In this document: positions 1-8,091 of the stretch, piece after piece | How the letters are laid out: the number at the start of each line of letters is the position of its first letter | Numbering within the stretch: position 1 is the first letter of the stretch | NCBI GenBank assembly: GCA_963674975.1 | Contig: OY771913.1 | Span: forward strand, 62,001-126,000 | DNA from: UBA4781 sp963674975 | GTDB lineage: Bacteria; Chloroflexota; Anaerolineae; Anaerolineales; Anaerolineaceae | Length of the DNA: 64,000 nucleotides | Direction: 5' to 3' | The notes under the pieces: model-generated | Database searches by the model: none | Told to the model about the DNA's origin: nothing | The model's input: the letters and a program-made list of their open reading frames with translations, nothing else | Made by a program: the position numbers and the translations under genes

Positions 1-252
1 ATAGAAGCGGCAGTGTTTCAGGCAATCACCGCATTGAATGCATTTTTCCTGGTCGATTACGGCTTTCTGCCCGCCCCAAAAGTCCTGTCGGGTTTGCTGC
101 TTGCAGGAGATCAACAGGTCGAGATTCGATGCGTCAACATCTGCATCTACCATGACTAGGGAATACTCTTGAGCGATCAGGTCAATGAGCGCGGCGCTCA
201 GAGAGGTTTTGCCGCTGCCGCCTTTGCCGCTTAGGATTGCGATCTGTTTCAT
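1..252 (-). CDS. MinD/ParA-type ATPase with ferredoxin insert (partial)
   Basis: Only the N-terminal 84 codons lie in the window; the gene runs off the left edge. The protein opens with a deviant Walker A motif (ILSGKGGSGKTS) and a VDADVDASN stretch, as in MinD/Mrp-type P-loop ATPases. A CIQCGDCLKHC stretch follows near residue 73, the start of a 4Fe-4S ferredoxin insert. Proteins of this type (COG1149) are thought to handle metal or Fe-S cofactors. Its ATG overlaps the TGA of the upstream gene by four bases, so the two are probably translationally coupled. It is a paralogue of that upstream gene. Confidence 0.85.
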   Translation of the reverse strand, partial: MKQIAILSGKGGSGKTSLSAALIDLIAQEYSLVMVDADVDASNLDLLISCKQQTRQDFWGGQKAVIDQEKCIQCGDCLKHCRFY

Positions 253-1133
253 AGCTTCTTCCCATCCATGATTTTTTGAATGTTCTGCCAGATTACAAGA
301 AAGAGGCTTTTATAGGAGGGATCAGCTTCTATTAATAACTGCCCTTTTGCGTAGATCTCTGCGATCTGTCTTGAAAAAGGAATACGCTGCAGAATAGGAA
401 TATTCTGCTCTGTGCAGTAATCGTCAATGATCTTCACTTGAGGATCATTCTTGTTAATGACCACACCGAAGGGGATATGCAGTTCATCACGCATCAGTTG
501 AACAGCCAGACGCAGGTCGTGTAATCCAAAAGGAGTGGGCTCAGTGACGAGAATGATGAAATCAGACCCCTGTGCGCTTGCTACCACCGGGCAGGATACT
601 CCCGGAGGAGAATCAACAAGTGTGAGGAAACGAATTTGCTGTTTGGTTATTATTTGCTGTTGGAGTTTAAACATCTGCTGGATCACACCAACCGGACTGG
701 GATGACCGATATCCAATTCTCCCTGGAAAAAAGATATGTGGTCGCTGCTGCCGCTCTGAATGATCCCTATACGGGAAGGTGTTTCCGTAATAGCTCCCTG
801 CGGGCAGATCAGTTTGCAGCCGCCGCAGGAATGACAGAGATCAGGGAAGAAAAGGATTTTAGAATGAGCGGCAACCAGGGCATTGAATTGACAGTTTTTT
901 ACGCAAAGCCCACACAAGTTGCATTTCTCCTCATCTATTTGTGGAATAAGGTTATTCACTACCACGGAAGAATTGAAATGCGGATGCAGAAATAGGGCAG
1001 CATTTGGTGCTTCTACATCACAATCCAGAAAAAAAATAGAGGGAAGGTGATTCTGGGAAATAGCCGCTGCAAGATTTACAGCTACCATCGTTTTCCCGGT
1101 ACCACCTTTCCCGCTGGCAATAGATATCTGCAT
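249..1133 (-). CDS. MinD-type P-loop ATPase with two 4Fe-4S motifs
   Basis: A 294-residue protein. It has a Walker A motif at the N terminus (SGKGGTGKT), then two ferredoxin-type cysteine motifs near residues 70-110 (CNLCGLCVKNC and CHSCGGCKLICP), then the switch region with DSPPG. This is the COG1149 architecture, an ATPase with an inserted 2[4Fe-4S] ferredoxin. Family members sit beside NifX/NifB-like proteins and are suspected of metal-cofactor transfer, but no precise reaction is known. It follows the NifX-like gene by 14 bases with no clear Shine-Dalgarno site and overlaps the next MinD paralogue, so the genes look like one transcript. Confidence 0.9.
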   Translation of the reverse strand: MQISIASGKGGTGKTMVAVNLAAAISQNHLPSIFFLDCDVEAPNAALFLHPHFNSSVVVNNLIPQIDEEKCNLCGLCVKNCQFNALVAAHSKILFFPDLCHSCGGCKLICPQGAITETPSRIGIIQSGSSDHISFFQGELDIGHPSPVGVIQQMFKLQQQIITKQQIRFLTLVDSPPGVSCPVVASAQGSDFIILVTEPTPFGLHDLRLAVQLMRDELHIPFGVVINKNDPQVKIIDDYCTEQNIPILQRIPFSRQIAEIYAKGQLLIEADPSYKSLFLVIWQNIQKIMDGKKL

Positions 1134-1147
1134 CGAAATTGATATTT

Positions 1148-1519
1148 CTATCCGTGGTGGTGTTCAATGCTTTCTTTACAGGGGGCAGCCGCAGAAGATT
1201 TTCCCGCAAGAAAAGTTTCAACAGCTTCTTTGACATTTCCACTGCAGCCGGTTACCGGTTGAATAGCGTTTTCCTGAAAGAAACCGATAGCGCGTCCACC
1301 CATTCCCTGTGTAAGGATCGCCTGAATTCCATGCGATTTCAAGAAATTAGGAATTTCAAAGGGTTGATGCCCCTGATAAAAAGGATTCTCGATCACTTCA
1401 GTTTTTTGAATGGTATTTTCTTCAACCGTGATCATTGTGAAAAATGGGCAGCGACCAAAATGTCCGCTTACCGTGCTTTCTAATCCTTTATTATCATTCG
1501 ATGACACTGCAATTTTCAT
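1148..1519 (-). CDS. NifX/NifB-type dinitrogenase iron-molybdenum cofactor family protein
   Basis: A 123-residue single-domain protein of the NifX/NafY fold (COG1433). It starts MKIAVSSND, carries the family HFGRCPFF motif near residue 20 and a GMGGRAI turn near residue 72. The C terminus ends in a HHHG run that could bind metal. NifX-fold proteins bind iron-sulfur cofactor precursors in nitrogen fixation, but many anaerobes carry small homologues without nitrogenase, and no nif structural gene is visible here. A related gene precedes it by 16 bases and the MinD/ferredoxin ATPases follow, which suggests a shared metallocofactor or redox-sensing job. Confidence 0.85.
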   Translation of the reverse strand: MKIAVSSNDNKGLESTVSGHFGRCPFFTMITVEENTIQKTEVIENPFYQGHQPFEIPNFLKSHGIQAILTQGMGGRAIGFFQENAIQPVTGCSGNVKEAVETFLAGKSSAAAPCKESIEHHHG

Positions 1520-1535
1520 ATTCTTATCTCCATTT

Positions 1536-1865
1536 TTATAGTTTTTCCAGGATCCCTTCCTGGTAAGCCGTCAATACTTTTTGAGGGGTTTCTCCAACCT
1601 GACGGAAAACGGTGATACCACTGCTGTCAAGAACTTGTTTTGCATTGGGTCCCAGCGCATTGGTGATCAATACATCCACATTTTCATCAAGGATGATCTG
1701 AGCCGCATTGGTACCAGCACCGTGCGCTTCATTTTTTGCTGTGTTTTCAATGCTGCGGTATATTTTATCTTGATCGTTATAAATCAGAAAATAGGGAGCA
1801 CGTCCAAAGACAGAACTGATTTTATCATCGAGGGTTTCTCCCTCACTGCACAAGCAGATTTTCAT
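1536..1865 (-). CDS. NifX-like protein, second copy
   Basis: A 109-residue NifX-fold protein. It shares the start (MKICLCSEGETLDDKISSVF) and the FGRAPYF motif with its downstream neighbour, but lacks that protein's histidine tail. The ATG has a GGAGAAA ribosome site about six bases upstream. Two unequal NifX-like proteins in a row, followed by MinD/ferredoxin ATPases, is a recurrent arrangement in anaerobes whose function is not established. The two copies probably arose by an old duplication because identity is limited to the core motifs. Confidence 0.8.
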   Translation of the reverse strand: MKICLCSEGETLDDKISSVFGRAPYFLIYNDQDKIYRSIENTAKNEAHGAGTNAAQIILDENVDVLITNALGPNAKQVLDSSGITVFRQVGETPQKVLTAYQEGILEKL

Positions 1866-1899
1866 AAGAATTTCTCCAATTCTATTAGACGCTGTTTGA

Positions 1900-2259
1900 T
1901 CATTCTTCCGCGGAATTATTCGTTTTGATCTTTTCCAGGCGTGTGTTGATCAGGTCAAGCTGTTTTTGAAGCCAGGAAGCCTGCTGTGAGAGAACCTGTT
2001 CCTCTTCTTCTGCGGTGATAGGACGTGCGTCGAATGCGTCCATTGTTGGTCCGTACATGGCTCCCTGCTGATGGTGAAAGAAGGATCTTCTTCCATAAGA
2101 AAAATGGCGAAATCTTCTTCCTCGTCTGCCCATCGACATTCCACCATACCCAAAACCTGGTGAATAGAAACCGGGTTGTGGATAACCGGCGCAATATCCC
2201 ATTCCTCTTCCAGTCATTGAACCTTCTTCTTCTGGTCCCATTTTATTTCCTGCTGACAT
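1900..2259 (-). CDS. DUF5320-like small Gly/Arg/Tyr-rich protein
   Basis: About 119 residues. The N-terminal half is rich in Gly, Tyr, Arg and Met (for example GMGYCAGYPQPGFYSPGFGYGG), and the last 45 residues form a likely coiled coil (EEEEQVLSQQASWLQKQLD). This two-part build is that of DUF5320-type proteins found next to NifX-like and MinD-like genes; their function is unknown. The start chosen is the ATG at 2259 because AAAGGAG lies five bases upstream; an in-frame TTG 15 bases earlier has no such site. It sits directly after the PadR regulator. Confidence 0.75.
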   Translation of the reverse strand: MSAGNKMGPEEEGSMTGRGMGYCAGYPQPGFYSPGFGYGGMSMGRRGRRFRHFSYGRRSFFHHQQGAMYGPTMDAFDARPITAEEEEQVLSQQASWLQKQLDLINTRLEKIKTNNSAEE

Positions 2260-2276
2260 TTTTACTCCTTTCAAAA

Positions 2277-2645
2277 TTACAAATGTTTGCTAGTAAATGC
2301 CTTGTAATCTTGAATGATTTTTTGCGTGTATTCAAGATGCTTTTCCAGATCGGCGATATATTCCTTGAGAACATTTTCTCCGAGGGGAGTGATATGGTAG
2401 ACCCGGCGGGGAGGACCCTGGCTGCTCTCCTGTTCTTGATTGGATGTAACCCAGCCAAGAGCTTCCATTTGATGCAGAGCGCGATATAGGATGCTGACGT
2501 CGATATTTATTAATCCATATTCCGCCAGATCCTCGATCAGAGAATACCCGTGTGCTGAATTTTTCTGCAGACACAACAAGATGATTGGATCCATCAGGCG
2601 CATTCTTCCGCGCCTTCGTCCTATTCCATGTCTTCCGTATGGCAT
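2277..2645 (-). CDS. PadR family transcriptional regulator
   Basis: A 122-residue winged-helix protein of the PadR family. After a basic leader (GRRRGRMRLMDPIILLCL) it shows the family features: a HGYSLIEDL helix, the VSILYRALHQMEALGWV recognition helix and wing (YRAL, with GPPRRVYHITPLG), then a C-terminal dimerisation helix. PadR proteins repress their own operon and release DNA when a ligand or stress signal arrives. This gene is first in the operon that continues through the NifX-like and MinD-like genes. Its promoter overlaps an inverted repeat at 2676-2701, which fits autoregulation. GAGGAGG precedes the ATG. Confidence 0.92.
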   Translation of the reverse strand: MPYGRHGIGRRRGRMRLMDPIILLCLQKNSAHGYSLIEDLAEYGLINIDVSILYRALHQMEALGWVTSNQEQESSQGPPRRVYHITPLGENVLKEYIADLEKHLEYTQKIIQDYKAFTSKHL

Positions 2646-2659
2646 ATTACCTCCTCAAT

Positions 2660-2701
2660 AGAATATCACACTATATGCATATTGTCAATAGATAATATGC
2701 A
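2660..2701 (-). promoter_or_regulatory. PadR operon promoter overlapping an inverted-repeat operator
   Basis: Read on the minus strand there is TTGACA at 2688-2683, a 17-base spacer and TATTCT at 2665-2660, close to the sigma-70 consensus. The perfect inverted repeat TGCATATT/AATATGCA (2676-2701, ten-base centre) covers the -35 box and part of the spacer. PadR operators are AT-rich inverted repeats with spacing of this kind, so binding here would block RNA polymerase. The sequence is direct; the binding is inferred. Confidence 0.8.
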
Positions 2702-2711
2702 AATAGCCTGC

Positions 2712-2743
2712 AAAAAAAAGAGTGCATGATAATTCATGCACTC
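2712..2743 (-). terminator. Rho-independent terminator after the 2764-3525 lipoprotein gene
   Basis: A ten-base-pair stem GAGTGCATGA/TCATGCACTC with a four-base loop is followed on the minus strand by eight T residues. It lies 20 bases past the stop codon of the lipoprotein gene and separates it from the PadR promoter. Confidence 0.85.
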
Positions 2744-2763
2744 AATAGGTTTTCTAATAAATA

Positions 2764-3525
2764 TTATGGAGCAAGGCAAATTTCGGGTTTTGATGCACCC
2801 CAACGGGCTCCACAAAGAGGCTGACCATCATAGTTGCCGCTGAATTGGATCATATTATCATCCATGATGACCTCAAAGCTCCCGTTGACGACCATGATCG
2901 AATAACCACCGGTAGCAATGGAACCATCTTCATTGATCTCACCATTGAAATTAGCCTGATATCCCTGAGCGGTTTTGGTTTGACCGGTTACAGTTACTCC
3001 CTCTTGAACGTAGGTTACTGTGGAATTGTAGAAATCAGAACCAAGCCATACCTGCCATTCACCACTCCAGTTTAGAATGCAGGGATCAGGCATCTCAGCG
3101 CCATTTTTTGCGCCGCAGAAGGGAGTATATCCATCAATATTACCTACAAATTGATCTTCATTTTCGAGCATGCGAACGCGGATAGTTCCGTTTTCTGTTT
3201 CGGTTTCCCATGTTCCTTTTAAGGTAAGTTCATCTTCGGATTTTCCTGCCTGGAAAGTGACATTACCTCTATCAATTTCGAATTCGGATGAGGTTACTGC
3301 TCCATCCATATCCTCAAATGTTATGAAGGATTCTTGGTAATTGTCTCCTGTCCATATAGTCCACTCACCTCGCCATGCGCTGGGCGGTAATGGAGTTGCT
3401 GTGGGCGCGGGAAGCGGTGTACTGGTAGGTGGAATGGGAGTGGATGTTGGTTCCGGTGCCAAAGCGGAGCACGCAGTAAGAAGCCAGACAGCCAGCACCA
3501 ATGCCAGTACGAGTACTTTCTTCAT
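2764..3525 (-). CDS. Lipoprotein with a duplicated W-GEW domain
   Basis: A 253-residue exported lipoprotein of unknown function. It has a signal peptide ending in the lipobox LLTAC, then a Thr/Pro linker (PTSTPIPPTSTPLP) of the sort common on Anaerolineae surface proteins. The rest is a tandem repeat of about 95 residues. Repeat one runs from WRGEWTIW to FCGAKNGAEMPDPC and repeat two from WSGEWQVW to LCGARWGASKPEIC; the paired cysteines at each repeat end could form disulfides. The ATG at 3525 has AAAGGAGA upstream and is preferred over a TTG one codon earlier. I do not recognise the domain. Confidence 0.8.
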   Translation of the reverse strand: MKKVLVLALVLAVWLLTACSALAPEPTSTPIPPTSTPLPAPTATPLPPSAWRGEWTIWTGDNYQESFITFEDMDGAVTSSEFEIDRGNVTFQAGKSEDELTLKGTWETETENGTIRVRMLENEDQFVGNIDGYTPFCGAKNGAEMPDPCILNWSGEWQVWLGSDFYNSTVTYVQEGVTVTGQTKTAQGYQANFNGEINEDGSIATGGYSIMVVNGSFEVIMDDNMIQFSGNYDGQPLCGARWGASKPEICLAP

Positions 3526-3644
3526 CAATCTCTCCTTTAAAAAAATTAATAAACAACTTTTTATTCTATAGGAGAAATTTTCTCTGTCAATAAAAGGATT
3601 TTAACATTATGCGAGAGAGATAGGCGTTTTTCTATTGATAATTT

Positions 3645-4226
3645 TTATTTTGCTTTCCCTTTAATGACCAGGCTCTTCAGACTTTCGTCGAAGATGGGAA
3701 GATAGGTATCAAACACCTTCGTATCGGCAATACAGTCAAAGCTCCAGAAATGACGGCGGATCTGGAAAGCGTGCATCAGGTGTTTGCGCGAAACCTCTGG
3801 TTCAGGATTCTTGCGAGTTTTTCTCGGACGTTGAGCGGAGAGCAGGCGGGCGGCGGAAAAGCCCTGAAAATCATAATAATTTTCTTCGAGAGTCTCAAAC
3901 TCACGCCCCAGGTTCTTTTTTACAATGCGGATATAGTTTTCGATTTTGGGATTGAATTGAAAGAATGGGATCGATTCTGGGATAACGACCAGGCAGGTCA
4001 GCGAACTCATGTCTTTATTAAATTCTATATCCGCCGCCAGGAAAACAAAGTTGCGCTGTGAAAATAGATTTTTATAAATATATCTGATCTCTTCGGGGAG
4101 TGATTCCACTTCTGCTTTCAAGGTTTTGCGATCAGCGGTGGGGTGTCCACCGATGAACGTGTCGGGTAATTTGATAGAGAGGTGTTCTGTCTCAAATGTT
4201 TTCCAGGCGATTTTCTTTTTAGGCAT
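3645..4226 (-). CDS. Hypothetical protein
   Basis: A 193-residue soluble protein I do not recognise. It starts MPKKKIAWKTFETEHLSIKLPDTF, a beta-rich opening, followed by a basic region (RPRKTRKNPEPEVSRKH) and an aromatic C-terminal part (FWSFDCIAD). The opening is reminiscent of stress proteins that begin with a short beta-hairpin over a lipid-binding-like fold, but this is not enough for a family call. The start is the ATG at 4226 with AGGAGA six bases upstream; a longer reading frame reaches 4346 but has a hydrophobic, unlikely leader. No signal peptide is present with this start. Confidence 0.65.
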   Translation of the reverse strand: MPKKKIAWKTFETEHLSIKLPDTFIGGHPTADRKTLKAEVESLPEEIRYIYKNLFSQRNFVFLAADIEFNKDMSSLTCLVVIPESIPFFQFNPKIENYIRIVKKNLGREFETLEENYYDFQGFSAARLLSAQRPRKTRKNPEPEVSRKHLMHAFQIRRHFWSFDCIADTKVFDTYLPIFDESLKSLVIKGKAK

Positions 4227-4308
4227 GGGCTTCTCCTGATTTATAAATACTAGATACTTATTGTAAAGCAATAAATTAAAAATAGAATGGGATATAGGTA
4301 ATAAGAAC

Positions 4309-4548
4309 TTGCAGGGAATTGATGAAAATAAACAGGGGAAATGCAAATTTTATGGTGGAAAAGGTTACAGGTATGATACCTGCCCGGATTGTTGGGGTTC
4401 GGGAAATGTTGCAGATCTCAAGGAATACAAAAGTGAAGAACTCGATCTTGATGCTTCATTTATTTGTCCTACATGTCAAGGTTATGGATTTATTAAAAAA
4501 GTCTGCTTTTTGTGTAGCGGCAGCGGAGTAGACATTTTTAAACATTGA
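4309..4548 (+). CDS. Small DnaJ-type zinc-finger protein
   Basis: About 79 residues with four repeats of the DnaJ zinc-finger pattern CxxCxGxG. The last three are clear (CPDCWGSG, CPTCQGYG, CFLCSGSG); the first is degenerate (CKFYGGKG, second Cys replaced by Tyr). There is no J domain or substrate-binding domain, so it is an isolated zinc-finger module or a remnant of a larger protein. The only in-frame start near the first repeat is TTG at 4309 with a poor ribosome site, so the true start is uncertain. It is transcribed away from the gene at 3645-4226. Confidence 0.5.
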   Translation: MQGIDENKQGKCKFYGGKGYRYDTCPDCWGSGNVADLKEYKSEELDLDASFICPTCQGYGFIKKVCFLCSGSGVDIFKH

Positions 4549-4573
4549 GATTGGCAAATTAAGTTCGATGACT

Positions 4574-4618
4574 AGTGGGGCAGAGAAGATTTAAGATTTC
4601 TTCTTCTCGCGCCCCACT
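4574..4618. terminator. Long hairpin between convergent genes
   Basis: The arm from AGTGGGGC through AGAGAAGA at 4574-4589 pairs with the arm at 4601-4618, apart from a small bulge. It lies between the ends of the convergent genes at 4548 and 4709, where a bidirectional terminator is expected. It lacks a long T run, so it may act only as an mRNA end stabiliser. Confidence 0.5.
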
Positions 4619-4708
4619 CATTAATGATCTATTCAAAATAGACCGATAAATCATCATTCTCTAAAAGAAAGGATCTTCCGGAAGAAGGTAAAGAACGCTG
4701 AAAGGAAA

Positions 4709-5308
4709 TTAAGATTGTGTTGGTTCGATGTACTCAATCCCATCTTCGCGGATTGACCAGGTATGGCTGCAATCTTTACATTTGTACTCTGCCAATTGAA
4801 CCTTGTTTTTTTGATGATACACAATAACTTTGGCAACAGCCTGAAAGAGATCGACGATGCCCAAAATAAGAAAGACAATGGCTGGAAAGATGCCTGTCAT
4901 TCCCAACCACTCAAGAAATTCATCATAAAAACCATATGCAAAGAATAAAAATGCTGCTCCGAAAAATAAATTTAGAGCAAAAGTCAACCACAGATCAAGC
5001 GATGAGCCTAATTTTTCCCCGTTTGCAGTGTCTACTGCATTGACTCTGGCTTTTAAATTTTCAGAATCACACTGCGGACATTTCATAGGCGTATCACCAA
5101 CCGGTGGCTGAAGCGAGGAGACAATGATCGCAATTAATCCACCCAACGGACCTAAACCAATAAAGATCGATACCACTGCAATGGTTTGGATCGTTTTCAA
5201 CCCCTTTTTCTTTGCCAGTTTAGATGCCCATAAAGGAAAAAGAATATACCCTCCCACTAGTAAGACTATATAAAAGAGTGCCCGTAAAACATTTAATAAG
5301 GTTTCCAT
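4709..5308 (-). CDS. Membrane protein with split zinc ribbon
   Basis: A 199-residue predicted membrane protein. There are two hydrophobic segments near residues 8-28 and 40-65, a CPQC pair near residue 78, two more hydrophobic segments near 105-125 and 138-160, and a second CKDC pair near residue 178 followed by HTW. The two CxxC pairs could form one zinc ribbon on the cytoplasmic side. The family is not recognised. GGAGT lies twelve bases before the ATG. The gene is monocistronic by spacing. Confidence 0.7.
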   Translation of the reverse strand: METLLNVLRALFYIVLLVGGYILFPLWASKLAKKKGLKTIQTIAVVSIFIGLGPLGGLIAIIVSSLQPPVGDTPMKCPQCDSENLKARVNAVDTANGEKLGSSLDLWLTFALNLFFGAAFLFFAYGFYDEFLEWLGMTGIFPAIVFLILGIVDLFQAVAKVIVYHQKNKVQLAEYKCKDCSHTWSIREDGIEYIEPTQS

Positions 5309-5453
5309 TTCTATTACTCCGATTAATAACGTATTTTTTTATATTAATAAAAGCATATGATTATTCTATAGGAATTATTTTTTATTTCAATGATCGAAAG
5401 CAAAAATATTCACGGAGATGATCGCTGGTTTCAAAGAGACAGAGCAGTAATTA

Positions 5454-6287
5454 TTAAAGGGAAGTGTCTTTCTTGTAGCTGTGGAAACAGCTTTTCTTAT
5501 AGGGGCACAGGTAGCATTTTGCCGAATGGGCGGGATCGCTGCCGGAGCGCAGTTCATGGATCAATGAAGCAGCGGTCAGGATGCGCTGCTGATACAGCGT
5601 TTTGCTTTCAGCCTGCACCTCCACCCGGGTGCGTTGGAAAGCCGGCTTGCGGATGCGATCGAGGTTGTTGACCCAGCGGTAATGATCGTAATACAGGCGG
5701 CACTCATAACCGGGATACTGCGCTTGAATATAACCGGCGTAGATGGCGACCTGCAGTTCATCATAGGGATAGAAATTGCGCCCGGTCTTGTGATCGACAA
5801 GGATGATCGTATTGCCTTCCTGCAGGACCAGGTCGATAACGCCGACCAAGGGCGGCAGGTTTTCATCAATAGAGATAGCAAAGGGATGTTCGACTGCCAG
5901 CACCTGTTCAACCTGCCAGCGGTTTTGATAATAGAGCTGCAAGGCATTGGCGAGATGAATGGGTTCGCATGCTGATTCGGATCTAAATAACTCTTCTTCA
6001 AGAGTATCCAGGGAAGGGGAATCCCCATTCATTTGAGCCTGATACCCATGTGCGATGAGCTGGTGCAGGAGTTTTCCCTTGCTGAAATAATCGGGGAGCG
6101 GTTCGGGCTGCTGATAAAGAATATACTGCAGGTAGTAGCGATACGGACAGAACTCCACGGTACTGATCTGGCTGAAAGAAAGATGCTGGATCGCCTGCTT
6201 TTGGAGCGCTTCCACAAACAAGTCGCTGTCATAACCTACGGTATCAAGGATGCTTTGAATTTCTGTAAGGGTTTGCCGGAAGCTCAT
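5454..6287 (-). CDS. PD-(D/E)XK nuclease superfamily protein, RecB/Cas4-like
   Basis: A 277-residue RecB-family nuclease domain protein. It shows STVEFCPYRYYLQYI near residue 45 (first Fe-S cysteine plus the RecB helix), GVIDLVLQ (metal-binding Asp), ILVDHKTGR (the D-x-K catalytic element) and a C-terminal CYLCPYKKSC. One cysteine before and three after the nuclease core is the pattern of 4Fe-4S nucleases such as Cas4 and AddB. No cas, addA or recB genes are nearby, so it is a stand-alone nuclease of unknown role. The start at 6287 is chosen because the longer frame has a non-domain leader; the ribosome site is weak. Confidence 0.85.
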   Translation of the reverse strand: MSFRQTLTEIQSILDTVGYDSDLFVEALQKQAIQHLSFSQISTVEFCPYRYYLQYILYQQPEPLPDYFSKGKLLHQLIAHGYQAQMNGDSPSLDTLEEELFRSESACEPIHLANALQLYYQNRWQVEQVLAVEHPFAISIDENLPPLVGVIDLVLQEGNTIILVDHKTGRNFYPYDELQVAIYAGYIQAQYPGYECRLYYDHYRWVNNLDRIRKPAFQRTRVEVQAESKTLYQQRILTAASLIHELRSGSDPAHSAKCYLCPYKKSCFHSYKKDTSL

Positions 6288-6390
6288 CCAATGATTATAT
6301 ACATAAATGAAAAAGCAGGAGAGGTGGAGGATGGGTTCCCGCGAAATATGATCATTTCCGGATTTCAAAATACTATCCAAGGTGCTTTTG

Positions 6391-6419
6391 TTCCAATGCT
6401 GAACCAGATTTGCTATAAT
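6391..6419 (+). promoter_or_regulatory. Candidate promoter for the 6522-7109 gene
   Basis: TTCCAA at 6391-6396, a 17-base spacer and a consensus TATAAT at 6414-6419. It lies about 100 bases before the YdeI-like gene in a region otherwise covered only by the divergent nuclease gene's upstream sequence. The -35 is weak. Confidence 0.45.
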
Positions 6420-6521
6420 AACCACGACGCAGCAGATCACGTCGCTCAATCATCTTCCCCCACAGCATGGAATCAATCAGTTTATCTGTTCGCCGATCTT
6501 TTTCGGACAAAGGATGGAACT

Positions 6522-7109
6522 ATGAATAAAAAGAATCCCATGGTCGATGCATTTTTGGATAGTGCTGATCAGTGGAAGGAAGAATTTAGAGAATTGCGGA
6601 AGATTATGCTCGATAGTCCGCTGAGTGAAGAATTGAAGTGGGGTGTTCCCTGTTATACCTTCAATGGAATTAATGTTGTTCTCATGCACGGATTCAAAGA
6701 GTATTGCGCGCTTCTTTTTATCAAAGGTTCTTTGTTGAAGGATGTCAATAATATTCTGATCAGACAAACGGAGAATGTGCAGGCGGGACGCCAGATCCGC
6801 TTTACCGGTGTTCAAGAAATTATCGAGATAGAGTCCATTTTGAAAGCTTATATTCAAGAAGCTATCGAAATAGAAAAAGCCGGTTTGAAGGTAGAGCTCA
6901 AGAAGACGGTGGAATATAACATTCCTGAAGAATTTCAACCGAAACTGGATGAAAATCCAGCTTTGAAAAATGCATTTTATGCATTAACTCCGGGAAGGCA
7001 GCGGGCTTACCTGCTGTATTTTTCTCAACCCAAGCAGTCGATTACCCGAGAAGCTCGAATTGATAAATCTATTCCGCAGATCCTCAATGGAAAGGGTTTA
7101 AATGATTGA
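6522..7109 (+). CDS. YdeI/DUF1801-type protein
   Basis: A 195-residue cytoplasmic protein. The N-terminal part (EEFRELRKIMLDSPLSEELKW followed by GVPCYTF) is the DUF1801 fold, and the C-terminal part (LKNAFYALTPGRQRAYLLYF) is the YdeI/OmpD-associated helical domain. The biochemical role of this family is unclear; bacterial members are linked to iron or peptide-stress responses. AAAGGATGG precedes the ATG at 6522. The stop overlaps the start of the next gene by eight bases, so the two are probably cotranscribed. Another DUF1801 protein lies at 8092-8460. Confidence 0.8.
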   Translation: MNKKNPMVDAFLDSADQWKEEFRELRKIMLDSPLSEELKWGVPCYTFNGINVVLMHGFKEYCALLFIKGSLLKDVNNILIRQTENVQAGRQIRFTGVQEIIEIESILKAYIQEAIEIEKAGLKVELKKTVEYNIPEEFQPKLDENPALKNAFYALTPGRQRAYLLYFSQPKQSITREARIDKSIPQILNGKGLND

Positions 7110-8070
7110 TCCATTGAAAAAGCATATTTCTTTATTCTCCATTTTCATATGTTTTGTCTTTCTTTTATTAATTGGCTGCACACAAAAAGGAAATAATACA
7201 CAAACTGCAGCTGATCTTCCCGATCGTGAAAGCCTGATACCGGCTGGAGCAGTCAAGATGTCGCTGGAAAATGATCCCCTGCCGCCGGAACTCCATTCGG
7301 ATGAATTCGAGGAGCCGGTGCCGCTGCCATACCCTGTCAACACGCGGGGTGCGGAAGATTCGGCATTCATCATGCCCGATGGGCAGACCCTGTATGTATG
7401 GTTCACGCCCAACAACCGCATGGATGTGATCGAGCAGGCGCAGGATCAGGTTACCGGCATCTATAAATTCGAAAAGCAGGATGACGGCTGGAGCGATCCG
7501 GAGCGCATCTGGCTGGCTGACCCACATGAGCCGCAGCTGGATGGCTGTGGATTTTTCCAGGGGAACACGCTGTGGGTCTACGCGGTCAGGCAGGGGCTGG
7601 ATGGCATGCATTGGATGACCTCTACCTATGAAAATGGAGAGTGGTCCGAAGCGGTTCTGGCTGATTTCGATCCTGAGTACGAAGTCGGGGAACTGCACAT
7701 CTCCAATGACGGCAGCGAGCTGTATTTCCATTCCGACCGGGCAGGGGGGAAGGGTGGGCTGGATATCTGGGTTTCCTATAAGGTGGATGGAGAATGGGGT
7801 GAACCGGTGAACCTGGAGTATGTGAACAGCGAATATGATGAAGGCTGGCCGGCGCTGAATCCGCAGGAAGACGAATTGTGGATCAGCAAGAATTACGGGC
7901 TGTGGCGCTCGAAGAGGGTGGATGGAGTGTGGCAGACGCCGGAATTGATCATCTCAGCTCTGGCAGGGGAAGCCAGCCTCGATCAGGACGGCAATGTGTA
8001 TTTCACCCACCATTACTATGAAAATGACCAGATGATCGAATCGGATATCTATGTTGCTTATCGCAAATAG
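7102..8070 (+). CDS. Lipoprotein with PD40-like beta-propeller repeats
   Basis: A 322-residue exported lipoprotein with a signal peptide ending in LLIGC. The mature part contains repeated blade-like segments typical of WD40-like/PD40 proteins (DSAFIMPDGQTLYVWF, ELHISNDGSELYFHSDR, GLDIWVSY, GWPALNPQEDELWISK), as in TolB-type propellers. Such proteins usually act in binding or sensing at the cell surface; no substrate can be named. It overlaps the upstream YdeI-like gene. Its base composition (GC-rich third positions) is higher than that of the preceding gene. Confidence 0.8.
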   Translation: MIDPLKKHISLFSIFICFVFLLLIGCTQKGNNTQTAADLPDRESLIPAGAVKMSLENDPLPPELHSDEFEEPVPLPYPVNTRGAEDSAFIMPDGQTLYVWFTPNNRMDVIEQAQDQVTGIYKFEKQDDGWSDPERIWLADPHEPQLDGCGFFQGNTLWVYAVRQGLDGMHWMTSTYENGEWSEAVLADFDPEYEVGELHISNDGSELYFHSDRAGGKGGLDIWVSYKVDGEWGEPVNLEYVNSEYDEGWPALNPQEDELWISKNYGLWRSKRVDGVWQTPELIISALAGEASLDQDGNVYFTHHYYENDQMIESDIYVAYRK

Positions 8071-8091
8071 CTGATGGAGTTTTTTTAAATC

